Positions 8,404 to 14,107 of a DNA stretch of 14,107 bases are shown piece by piece. This DNA is from an uncultured Clostridia bacterium (GTDB lineage: Bacteria > Bacillota > Clostridia > TANB77 > CAG-508), in NCBI GenBank assembly GCA_934130435.1, contig CAKOYB010000019.1, forward strand, positions 1-14,107, given 5' to 3'. The translations under genes and the position numbers were made by a program. The first letter of the stretch is position 1. Every line of letters begins with the position of its first letter. The notes beneath the pieces are model-generated. The model worked only from the letters and a program-made list of their open reading frames with translations. It did no database searches and was not told the DNA's origin.

Positions 8404-9801
8404 TTATTCTTTATCTTTTATTATATATAAATAAGGAATTGTAAATATTAAGTTTCCTAATACTGTAACAATCCAACCCCAGAACATAAATAATCCCATT
8501 GCATTTATAACGCTCATGCTTGAGAATGCAAATACCACAAGTATTATTGCTAGGATAACAATTAAATCTATTTTCTCTAGATATGCATTTTTTATATTAT
8601 CCTTAAAATTTTTTTCATTATTAGTAATATTTTTTAAAATACTATTCATCAACAATAAATTTAATAATAACAAAGGAACTATAGAAGCTATTGAATTAAG
8701 TGAAATTTCAACCTTTGTTGTTCTTATTAATATTATAAATAATGCAATATTAGTAAGAAAAGCTATTGAAGCAACAATTCCATTTTTCTTATATTTTAAA
8801 ATTAAATATATAATTATTCCTAAGCATATTAATGCTAAGCATATAAATATAATTTTTATTGTATTTTCATTTATACTAGATTTTAAATATTCTTCAGCAG
8901 ACAATTTGTACTTTAATGGAGTTTTACCTATATTAGATAATTTAGTTACAGCAGTACCAACATTAAGTCTTGAATTAACCGTTGACGTGTCTGTAATGTT
9001 TTTTTCTATTGTAATTCTTAAGTTCTTTCCTGTAATTACAAAGTCATCATAATTTACCTGGCTTATTTGTTCTTCATCAAATAAAATACTAGCTTTAATT
9101 TCTTCTTTTTCTTGTTCCTCTTGTTGCTGTGTATCATCATCAGTATTTTCCTCATTTGACTCTGATTGATTTTTATATTTATCCAAATTATTCATTTTTT
9201 CAATTCCGGATTTATTTAACCTAAAATTATAGAAAACTGTATATCCTTTTTCTGTAGAAGCATATGTTACTTCTGAATTGTTAAAATCAGTATTATCTAA
9301 AATGATATCATTAGTTTTATTGTCTTTAATTTGTAAATTTCCTTCCATTGGTAAAAATGATTCAACATCTGATTTATATTTAGATTCAAAAGACACAAAT
9401 ATTTTTCCTGTCTTTTTATCTAAATCAACACTATATTGTTCTGTTCCAAGAAAGTTTAATCTTTCTTTAATTATGTTAACAGTTTTGTTATAGTTTTCTA
9501 ATGTTAAATTTTCTTCTGGATTTACTTTTTTTTCTTCTTTTGTGTATTCTGATGTATCTGTATTATCATCACTTACTTCAACTTTATTTCCGTCCTTATC
9601 ATAATATGTTGTATCTACAGTATCATCCACTTCTAGTTCTATTACAGTTGTTCCTTTTAAGTCTGATGCTAAATTAAATTCATTTAGTTTATTGCTATAT
9701 TTATTTTTGTCCTTTACATATATTCCAATAAATCCCATAAGAATTATTGATATGCATATTAAGGTAATTAATATTGTTTTTAAAATTTTTGTCTTTTTCA
9801 C
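8404..9801 (-). CDS. secD: SecD-like protein, divergent
   Basis: A 465-residue protein with TM1 (8-28), a SecD-like DLKGTTVIELEV (47-58), a periplasmic P1 domain with two acidic inserts (about 59-95 and 206-234), and five more hydrophobic helices (about 315-337, 340-360, 366-388, 410-432, 433-455). Six-TM topology and the partner gene secF support SecD. The TM4 segment that normally reads GMAVDANVLIFERI is replaced by LLLLNLLLMNSILKNI, so the essential Asp (D519 in E. coli, D340 in Thermus) and Arg are absent. The start is GTG with AGGAGG 7 nt upstream, and the promoter at 9827-9854 supports it. It is the first gene of a two-gene unit. Confidence 0.78.
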   Translation of the reverse strand: MKKTKILKTILITLICISIILMGFIGIYVKDKNKYSNKLNEFNLASDLKGTTVIELEVDDTVDTTYYDKDGNKVEVSDDNTDTSEYTKEEKKVNPEENLTLENYNKTVNIIKERLNFLGTEQYSVDLDKKTGKIFVSFESKYKSDVESFLPMEGNLQIKDNKTNDIILDNTDFNNSEVTYASTEKGYTVFYNFRLNKSGIEKMNNLDKYKNQSESNEENTDDDTQQQEEQEKEEIKASILFDEEQISQVNYDDFVITGKNLRITIEKNITDTSTVNSRLNVGTAVTKLSNIGKTPLKYKLSAEEYLKSSINENTIKIIFICLALICLGIIIYLILKYKKNGIVASIAFLTNIALFIILIRTTKVEISLNSIASIVPLLLLNLLLMNSILKNITNNEKNFKDNIKNAYLEKIDLIVILAIILVVFAFSSMSVINAMGLFMFWGWIVTVLGNLIFTIPYLYIIKDKE

Positions 9802-9826
9802 TTTTTATCCTCCTAAATCTAATTCT

Positions 9827-9854
9827 ATTATACTGTTTTTAAATTTTATATCAA
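9827..9854 (-). promoter_or_regulatory. Sigma-A promoter of secDF
   Basis: On the minus strand TTGATA (9854-9849), a 16-nt spacer and a perfect TATAAT (9832-9827) lie about 25 nt before the GTG start, just after the greA terminator. Confidence 0.7.
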
Positions 9855-9883
9855 CTATTATTTTTTTTCAACCGTTTTATGAA

Positions 9884-9917
9884 AAAAGGACTAATAATTT
9901 TAATTATTAATCCTTTT
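9884..9917. terminator. Terminator after greA
   Basis: An 11-bp AT-rich stem with one mismatch (AAAAGGA at 9884-9890 with TCCTTTT at 9911-9917, and TAATAAT with ATTATTA inside) around a 4-nt loop follows greA on the minus strand and ends in a T-run. Confidence 0.8.
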
Positions 9918-9939
9918 ATTATTTCATAAAAAAATAAAA

Positions 9940-10416
9940 TTATTTTGTTATAGACAAAATTTTAAATTTTGCAATTCCGCCTGGTGTTTCTGCTTCTACA
10001 ACTTGATTCTTTTTTGCACCTAATAAAGCTGAACCAATTGGAGATTCATTAGAAATCTTGTTATTTTCTAAATCTACTTCTGTTGAACCAACTATAGTGT
10101 ATTCTAAATCTTCATCAAATTCTAAATCTTTTATTTTAACAGTATTTCCAATTTGTACAGTTTTTGTATCAATTTCGTCGTCAGAGATAATCTTTGCATG
10201 TCTTATTTTGTTTTCTAAATCTGCAATTTTAATTTCATTTGCAGCTTGAGCATTTTTTGCTTCATCATATTCTGAGTTTTCTGATAAATCTCCAAATCCA
10301 AGAGCAACTCTTATTCTTTCTGCTATTTCAGCTCTTTCTTCAGTTTTTAAATATTCTAACTCTTTTTCTAATTTATCATATCCCTCTTGTGTTAATAAAA
10401 CTTCTTTTTCTTCCAT
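9940..10416 (-). CDS. greA: Transcription elongation factor GreA
   Basis: GreA enters the RNA polymerase secondary channel and stimulates cleavage of backtracked transcripts. The 158-residue product equals E. coli GreA in length. It has an N-terminal coiled-coil hairpin (about 10-75) carrying the acidic tip GDLSENSEYDEAKN, then an FKBP-like C-terminal domain with the SPIGSALLGAKKNQVVEAETPGG region. I start at the ATG at 10416 because AGGAG (10430-10426) lies 9 nt before it; an ATG at 10425 overlaps the end of the SD and cannot be used. It is a single-gene unit with promoter and terminator. Confidence 0.97.
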   Translation of the reverse strand: MEEKEVLLTQEGYDKLEKELEYLKTEERAEIAERIRVALGFGDLSENSEYDEAKNAQAANEIKIADLENKIRHAKIISDDEIDTKTVQIGNTVKIKDLEFDEDLEYTIVGSTEVDLENNKISNESPIGSALLGAKKNQVVEAETPGGIAKFKILSITK

Positions 10417-10454
10417 AATAGTCATCTCCTATTTGTTTTTTAAATTGCTTTTCT

Positions 10455-10483
10455 ATATTACTACCATTTCTACTTTTTGTCAA
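10455..10483 (-). promoter_or_regulatory. Sigma-A promoter of greA
   Basis: On the minus strand a perfect TTGACA (10483-10478), a 17-nt spacer and TAATAT (10460-10455) lie about 40 nt before the greA start. Confidence 0.75.
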
Positions 10484-10490
10484 TATAATT

Positions 10491-10521
10491 TTTTTAAATT
10501 TAAATTATCTAAATTTAAAAA
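10491..10521. repeat. AT-rich inverted repeat after the amidase gene
   Basis: A perfect 11-bp inverted repeat (10491-10501 with 10511-10521, 9-nt loop) made only of A and T follows the amidase stop and sits just upstream of the greA promoter. There is no T-run on the minus strand, so it is only a weak terminator candidate; in DNA of this composition it may be chance. Confidence 0.45.
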
Positions 10522-10529
10522 TATTTTTT

Positions 10530-10994
10530 CTATTGGCAATGTAAAAATCTTATATCATTATAATTATACATTTTCAAATTTTTATAATATGCATCTTCTG
10601 TATGGCATGCAACAAATATATTATCTACTTTTTTATCAACAATTATTAAACTATGTCCAAAGTTATTATTATCAAATTTTAGCTGTATTATATCTCCAAT
10701 TGTGCATAAGTTTTTTGAAGTTAATTCTGCTTTTGGTCCTTTTCCTTTATTATTAACTAAAAAGTTATATAAAAACTCCACTCCAGACCAAGCTGGTGCC
10801 CTGTCACTTATTGAATTATAATACCATCCAGTGTGTTTTTTATAGTTCATCTCATTATATCCAGCAAATAAGCATTGAGAAATAAAAGATGTGCAGTCTC
10901 CACCTATATTATCAAAATTGTAATACTTTGGATTCCTTTTATATGCCCATGTTTTGGCATAATCAATTGCATTCTTTCTATCATAATTTCCCAT
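10530..10994 (-). CDS. Short Amidase_6-domain protein (putative cysteine amidase)
   Basis: A 154-residue protein matching the Amidase_6 (PF12671) pattern: YDRKNAIDYAKTWAYKRNPKYYNF, then GGDCTSFISQCLFAG with the likely nucleophile Cys34, later GHSLIIV (His114) and ACHTEDAYY (His131). The fold is NlpC/P60-like. There is no signal peptide or membrane segment, so unlike longer secreted family members it probably acts in the cytoplasm or is released by lysis. Substrate not known. The ATG at 10994 is preceded by GAGG 8 nt upstream, and that GAGG lies in the 3' arm of the hsp20 terminator hairpin (11003-11026), with the terminator T-run as the spacer. Expression would come from hsp20 readthrough. 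No strong terminator separates it from the greA promoter. Confidence 0.75.
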   Translation of the reverse strand: MGNYDRKNAIDYAKTWAYKRNPKYYNFDNIGGDCTSFISQCLFAGYNEMNYKKHTGWYYNSISDRAPAWSGVEFLYNFLVNNKGKGPKAELTSKNLCTIGDIIQLKFDNNNFGHSLIIVDKKVDNIFVACHTEDAYYKNLKMYNYNDIRFLHCQ

Positions 10995-11002
10995 AAAAAA
11001 AA

Positions 11003-11026
11003 CCTCAAGGAAATATATTCTTGAGG
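11003..11026 (-). terminator. hsp20 terminator overlapping the amidase ribosome binding site
   Basis: An inverted repeat (CCTCAAG at 11003-11009 with CTTGAGG at 11020-11026, extendable by three A-T pairs with one bulged G) lies 12 nt after the hsp20 stop and is followed on the minus strand by T8 (11002-10995). The last bases of the 3' arm (GAGG) serve as the Shine-Dalgarno of the next gene. Confidence 0.75.
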
Positions 11027-11037
11027 CATTAATTTTG

Positions 11038-11469
11038 TTAATCTTCTATTTGTATATATTTTTTATTCTCTAATTTTCTTGTTTCTTCTTTTGGAAATGT
11101 TAAAGTTAATATTCCATTTTTAAAGTTTGCTTTAATTTGATCCTCTGTTATATTGTCTCCAGCAAAAAATGATCTAGAACATTTTCCATAAAATCTTTCT
11201 TTATGAATATAATGTGTTTTCTTGTCTTCCTCATTTTTGTTTTCTTCTTTTGCTGCTGTAACCGTTAAGTATCCATCTTCTAATTCAATTTTAATATCAT
11301 CTTTGTCATATCCTGGTACATCAATTTCCAAAATATAATTTCCGTCTTTTTCTTTAATGTCTGTTTTCATTAGATTATTTTCTCTTCTAGCTATTCCCCT
11401 TTCAAAAAATGGTTCATTAAAAACCTCATCAAATATGTCAAAATTATTTTTTCTTGGTATCATCATCAT
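11038..11469 (-). CDS. Hsp20/alpha-crystallin small heat shock protein
   Basis: A 143-residue ATP-independent holdase chaperone of the cytoplasm. A short N-terminal arm precedes the alpha-crystallin domain (about 35-130), which contains VPGYDKDDIKIELEDGYLTV and the diagnostic NGILTLTFPKEE; the C-terminal I-x-I motif (IQI, 139-141) used for oligomer assembly is present. The first of three ATGs has AGGAGGGG 7 nt upstream. Transcription comes from a perfect sigma-A promoter at 11546-11574 overlapped by a CIRCE operator, so HrcA repression and heat induction are expected. It ends at a terminator that continues into the amidase gene. Confidence 0.93.
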   Translation of the reverse strand: MMMIPRKNNFDIFDEVFNEPFFERGIARRENNLMKTDIKEKDGNYILEIDVPGYDKDDIKIELEDGYLTVTAAKEENKNEEDKKTHYIHKERFYGKCSRSFFAGDNITEDQIKANFKNGILTLTFPKEETRKLENKKYIQIED

Positions 11470-11545
11470 AATAACCCCTCCTATTATAAAAAATTTTTAT
11501 GTGTTGACACCACTTAGGTAGCACATATTTCTTTTAACATTTATT

Positions 11546-11574
11546 ATTATATATCTATTTTTTAGCAATGTCAA
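11546..11574 (-). promoter_or_regulatory. Consensus sigma-A promoter of hsp20
   Basis: On the minus strand TTGACA (11574-11569), a 17-nt spacer and TATAAT (11551-11546) match the consensus at all twelve positions; the 5' untranslated region is then about 70 nt. The -35 lies inside the CIRCE element. Confidence 0.9.
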
Positions 11575-11588
11575 TAGTAGAGTGCTAA
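11562..11588. promoter_or_regulatory. CIRCE operator (HrcA binding site) of hsp20
   Basis: The plus strand reads TTAGCAATG, a 9-nt spacer, then GAGTGCTAA, against the consensus TTAGCACTC-N9-GAGTGCTAA. One arm matches 9 of 9 and the other 7 of 9, with exact spacing. The -35 box of the hsp20 promoter is embedded in it, which fits repression by HrcA. No hrcA gene is in the window. Confidence 0.85.
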
Positions 11589-11649
11589 TTTTCTTAAAAA
11601 TATTTAAATATATTATTAGCATTTTTATAATAATTATTTATTTTTTTGC

Positions 11650-11678
11650 TTGACATTAAAAAAAATATATGCTAATAT
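11650..11678 (+). promoter_or_regulatory. Promoter of the tRNA-Leu gene
   Basis: TTGACA (11650-11655), a 17-nt spacer and TAATAT (11673-11678) with an extended -10 TGC directly before it lie 14 nt upstream of the tRNA. Confidence 0.75.
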
Positions 11679-11692
11679 AAATACTGTTATAT

Positions 11693-11776
11693 GCGGATGT
11701 GGCGGAATTGGCAGACGCGCTGGTCTTAGGAACCAGTGTCAACGACGTGGGGGTTCAAGTCCCTTCATCCGCACCA
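11693..11776 (+). tRNA. tRNA-Leu, anticodon UAG
   Basis: An 84-nt cloverleaf: the acceptor stem GCGGATG pairs with CATCCGC (11766-11772), then the discriminator A and encoded CCA. The anticodon stem CTGGT/ACCAG holds the loop CTTAGGA with anticodon TAG at 11727-11729. A long class II variable arm (TGTC-AACGA-CGTG region) and the T-loop TTCAAGT agree with tRNA-Leu; TAG reads CUN codons. It has its own promoter and terminator. Confidence 0.97.
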
Positions 11777-11777
11777 G

Positions 11778-11811
11778 AAAAGACTTAAAGTAAAAACTTT
11801 AAGTCTTTTTT
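11778..11811 (+). terminator. Terminator of tRNA-Leu
   Basis: A perfect 13-bp stem (11778-11790 with 11797-11809) around a TAAAAA loop starts two bases after the CCA end and finishes in a T-run. Confidence 0.93.
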
Positions 11812-11849
11812 GTGCAATAATAACACGCTTTAGTTTTCAAAATTAATTT

Positions 11850-11890
11850 ATCATAAAAAACGACTTAATTAGTAAGTCGGTTTTTATGAT
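11850..11890. terminator. Terminator after the DUF1540 gene (bidirectional)
   Basis: Two 18-nt arms with a single mismatch (11850-11867 with 11873-11890) enclose a 5-nt loop. The arm contains T6 on the minus strand after the GTCG core, and the DUF1540 stop codon overlaps the edge of the stem. Confidence 0.8.
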
Positions 11891-12060
11891 TAGTTATTTT
11901 TTTGGTATTCATAACTTGAGCACATTGATTCATCACATTTTTTAGTATCACAATTTGGTAATGGAGAAACTACAATTTGTTTCAATTCACACATATTATT
12001 TTTGCAATTATTATATTTGCAACTTTCAACTGTACAATTTATTGTTTGTTTGTCATTCAT
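11890..12060 (-). CDS. Small Cys-rich DUF1540 protein
   Basis: A 56-residue open frame with AGGAGG 8 nt before its ATG and a terminator overlapping its stop. It starts MNDKQTINCTVESCKYNN and has seven Cys (9, 14, 19, 24, 37, 42, 47) in the DUF1540 (PF07561) layout: IxCxVxxCxYN, then CELKQIVVSP and a final TKKCDESMCSSY. DUF1540 proteins are small, likely metal-binding by Cys pattern; the function is not known. It lies 66 nt downstream of the peroxiredoxin remnant and may share its transcript, or use a weak AT-rich promoter in the gap. Confidence 0.88.
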   Translation of the reverse strand: MNDKQTINCTVESCKYNNCKNNMCELKQIVVSPLPNCDTKKCDESMCSSYEYQKNN

Positions 12061-12126
12061 AAAAATAACCTCCTAATTTTTTTATACAGTTATTATTTGT
12101 ATTTTTAATAATTTTATTATAAAAAA

Positions 12127-12717
12127 TTATTCCAATTCTCTTTTATTTTCTATTTTCTTTATCTCATTTTCTTGTTCTTGAATTTTATTGCATTCACAAT
12201 CTTTAAAACTTAAATACCAATTCATACCATTTTTGTTATTTTTTACAAATTCTGCTCTTTCAATTAATTCATTAAAAGTTGCTGGAATCTTATTTATTAT
12301 TGGTCCTCCTGGAGTCCAATTTGCTGGTGTTGATCCATCACACTTTTTAGCCATTTGTAAAGCTTCTAATGCTCTTAAAATCTCTGGAATACATCTTCCA
12401 ACATTCATTGGATATATTAATATCAGTCTAATTATTCCATCAGGATCAATTATGTATACGTTTCTCACTGTTTCTGTATTACTTATATCATTAGAAATCA
12501 TTCCATATTTTCGTGCAATTGCTCCATTTCTATCTGCAATAATAGGAAAAGGAATTTTTATTCCAGTTTTGCAGTAAATGTCATATATCCAAGCCAGATG
12601 TGAAGCATTACTATCTACACTAAGTCCTAATAAACAAGCATTTTTTTCTTCAAAATACATATTTGCTCTTGCAAATGTAATTATCTCGGTTGTACATACG
12701 GGGGTAAAAGCCTTCAA
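12127..12717 (-). pseudogene. 5'-truncated 1-Cys peroxiredoxin (Prx6/AhpC-TSA family)
   Basis: The 196-residue frame is a Prx6-type peroxiredoxin from the peroxidatic Cys onward: AFTPVCTTE (Cys8), LLGLSVDSNASHLAW, FPIIADRNGAIARKYGM, RNVYIIDPDGIIRLI, and the family C-terminal CDGSTPANWTPGGP, with an extra charged tail. Intact proteins have about 40 more residues before FTPVC, including the LFSHPADFTPVC strand; these are missing, and the Pro of the active-site P-x3-T-x2-C motif is replaced by Leu. The only possible start is a TTG at 12717 with no Shine-Dalgarno, 11 nt after the ATPase stop. The upstream in-frame stop lies inside the ATPase end. It is most likely a remnant, inactive or translated only by coupling; a short, unusually started functional form cannot be excluded. 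Confidence 0.7.
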
Positions 12718-12728
12718 TTTGGGGATAG

Positions 12729-14033
12729 TTATTTAATTATTCTTTCTATATTTCCTATACTATATAATGGTATATTAGTTAGCCATTCTTCTACTCTAAA
12801 ATTAGCCATTGAAGTTCTAATATTAATTTTTGTATTATATTTTTCTACAAATGATTTTAAGCTTTTGGCTTGTAAATTTTCATTTGATTTCACTTCTATT
12901 GGTACATTGTTTTTACCAATTTGCACTATAAAATCAATTTCTGCAATTCCTTTTTCGGATGACCAATAAAACACATTTAATTCTGTACATTCTTTTAGTT
13001 GACATAAAACATATTGTTCTGTTAAGCTTCCTTTAAATTCTTCAAAAATATCATTGCCTTCTAAAATTGTTTTAGAATCTAAATCTGCCATTGCTCCTAA
13101 TAATCCCACATCCAATAAATATAACTTAAATGCATTGAAATCTTGATATGCAGATAATGGAACTTTGCAGTTATTTACCCTGTTAACTTGATAAACAAGT
13201 CCACAATCTATAAGCCATGATAATGCAATTTCATATTCTCTTGCTCTAGCACCTTCTTTTACTAAACCATATATAAATTTTTTATTTTCTTTTGCAAGTT
13301 GTGTAGGAATATTATTCCATAGTTGCCTAATTCTTGGAACAACATTGTTTGGTGCATGTTTAGAAAAATCTTGTTCATAATCTTTTAATAGTGTTTTTTG
13401 TATGCTACGAACTTCTTCTAAATTTTTTTCTTCTATATACGAATTAACCACTTCTGGCATTCCACCAATATAATAATAAAGTTTTAAATAATCTTTATAT
13501 TTATTATTAAATACACTAATCATATCAAATTCATTGTTTTTTAATAAATTTAATAAATGTTCTTGCCCCAATGCATCTAAAAACTCAAAAAAGCTTAAAG
13601 GCATTAAATCCATAAAATTTACTTTACCAACTGGGAATGAAGTTCCTTGATGCATAGCCACTCCCAAAAGAGAACCAGCTGCAACAATATGGTATTCATT
13701 TGCATTTTCATAAAAATATTTTAGTGCTTTTAATGCTTTTGGAGTTTCTTGAATTTCATCAAAGATTATTAGAGTATTTTCAGGCTCAATATTTATTCCT
13801 GATTCAATCTTTAATCCTTGTATTATTCTATCCAAATCAAACTCTTCATTAAATAATATATCCATTCTTGAATTATTATCAAAATTTATGTAAGCACATT
13901 TTTCATAATATAATTTTCCAAATTCTTTCATGAGCCAAGTTTTTCCAACTTGTCTTGCACCTCTAATTATTAAAGGTTTTCTATTTTTAGATACCTTCCA
14001 TTCTTTTAACGTTTCCATTCTTTCTCTATACAT
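12729..14033 (-). CDS. AAA_14/DUF4143 ATPase with PD-(D/E)XK-like C-terminus
   Basis: A 434-residue ATPase of the AAA_14 (PF13173) plus DUF4143 (PF13635) family, common and highly variable in copy number in gut Firmicutes and Bacteroidetes; biological role unknown. Walker A is GARQVGKT (25-32), Walker B LIIFDEIQE (about 88-96), and a sensor segment AAGSLLG (118-124). The C-terminal part has IAEIDFIV...VPIEVKS, with D367, E380 and K382 forming a PD-(D/E)XK-like restriction-endonuclease-type triad. The ATG has AGGAG 9 nt upstream and a promoter at 14066-14094. It ends only 11 nt before the truncated peroxiredoxin. Its gene neighbours do not explain its role. Confidence 0.88.
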   Translation of the reverse strand: MYRERMETLKEWKVSKNRKPLIIRGARQVGKTWLMKEFGKLYYEKCAYINFDNNSRMDILFNEEFDLDRIIQGLKIESGINIEPENTLIIFDEIQETPKALKALKYFYENANEYHIVAAGSLLGVAMHQGTSFPVGKVNFMDLMPLSFFEFLDALGQEHLLNLLKNNEFDMISVFNNKYKDYLKLYYYIGGMPEVVNSYIEEKNLEEVRSIQKTLLKDYEQDFSKHAPNNVVPRIRQLWNNIPTQLAKENKKFIYGLVKEGARAREYEIALSWLIDCGLVYQVNRVNNCKVPLSAYQDFNAFKLYLLDVGLLGAMADLDSKTILEGNDIFEEFKGSLTEQYVLCQLKECTELNVFYWSSEKGIAEIDFIVQIGKNNVPIEVKSNENLQAKSLKSFVEKYNTKINIRTSMANFRVEEWLTNIPLYSIGNIERIIK

Positions 14034-14065
14034 ATACTCACTCTCCTAATGTATAATCTAATTAT

Positions 14066-14094
14066 ATTATAACACTATATTTCACAAAAATCAA
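14066..14094 (-). promoter_or_regulatory. Sigma-A promoter of the ATPase gene
   Basis: On the minus strand TTGATT (14094-14089), a 17-nt spacer and a perfect TATAAT (14071-14066) lie about 32 nt before the ATG at 14033; the RBS AGGAG is at 14047-14043. Confidence 0.7.
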
Positions 14095-14107
14095 ACGACT
14101 TTTATAG

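Noticed and set aside
10417..10425. Earlier ATG for GreA at 10425
   Set aside because: It directly abuts the AGGAG (no spacing); the ATG at 10416 has 9 nt and gives the standard 158-residue protein.
10433..10756. Plus-strand open frame over the greA promoter and amidase 3' end
   Set aside because: It is a hydrophobic AT-rich shadow with no RBS, opposite the Amidase_6 gene and the greA promoter.
11475..11545. RNA thermosensor in the hsp20 leader
   Set aside because: The leader has a short AT palindrome (ATAAAAATTTTTTAT) near the RBS but no convincing pairing with the Shine-Dalgarno, and CIRCE already explains heat control.
12188..12577. Plus-strand open frame across the peroxiredoxin
   Set aside because: No RBS or family match; it is opposite a clear peroxiredoxin sequence.

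Overview
The window is very AT-rich, with strong GGAGG-type ribosome binding sites, sigma-A-like promoters, a CIRCE heat-shock operator, and MutS2, YlbF, Hsp20, PflX-like and DUF1540 genes. Together these point to a low-GC Firmicute, most likely an anaerobic class Clostridia member of the gut type, possibly from an uncultured-genome assembly. No species can be named from the sequence alone. Most genes lie on the minus strand; only mutS2 and a tRNA-Leu are on the plus strand.

Layout. 1-95: the first 31 codons of a gene that runs off the left edge, carrying an in-frame (AC)15 tract just after its start. 270-3240 (minus): a tight group of a membrane HExxH metallopeptidase-like protein, a PflX-like radical SAM protein and the Mg2+ transporter MgtE. 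3318-4966 (minus): a GT4 glycosyltransferase followed by a YlbF-family protein, ended by a strong terminator. 5162-7534 (plus): mutS2, divergent from the glycosyltransferase. 7535-7769: a non-coding stretch with a shared terminator and three or four further hairpins. 7770-9801 (minus): secD and secF, both unusually divergent. 9940-10416 (minus): greA. 10530-11469 (minus): hsp20 under a CIRCE/sigma-A promoter, followed by a short Amidase_6 gene whose Shine-Dalgarno sits in the hsp20 terminator. 11693-11776 (plus): tRNA-Leu(UAG). 11890-12060 (minus): a 56-residue Cys-rich DUF1540 protein. 12127-14033 (minus): an AAA_14/DUF4143 ATPase that directly abuts a peroxiredoxin lacking its N-terminus.

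Most of the content is housekeeping: protein export (SecDF), transcript proofreading (GreA), proteostasis (Hsp20), recombination and ribosome quality control (MutS2), Mg2+ uptake (MgtE). The unusual points are a likely slippage-prone (phase-variable) gene start at the left edge, a SecDF pair that has lost its proton-relay segment, a multi-hairpin intergenic element after mutS2, a terminator that doubles as a ribosome binding site, and the ATPase/peroxiredoxin junction. I did not find a clear new defence or mobile system.
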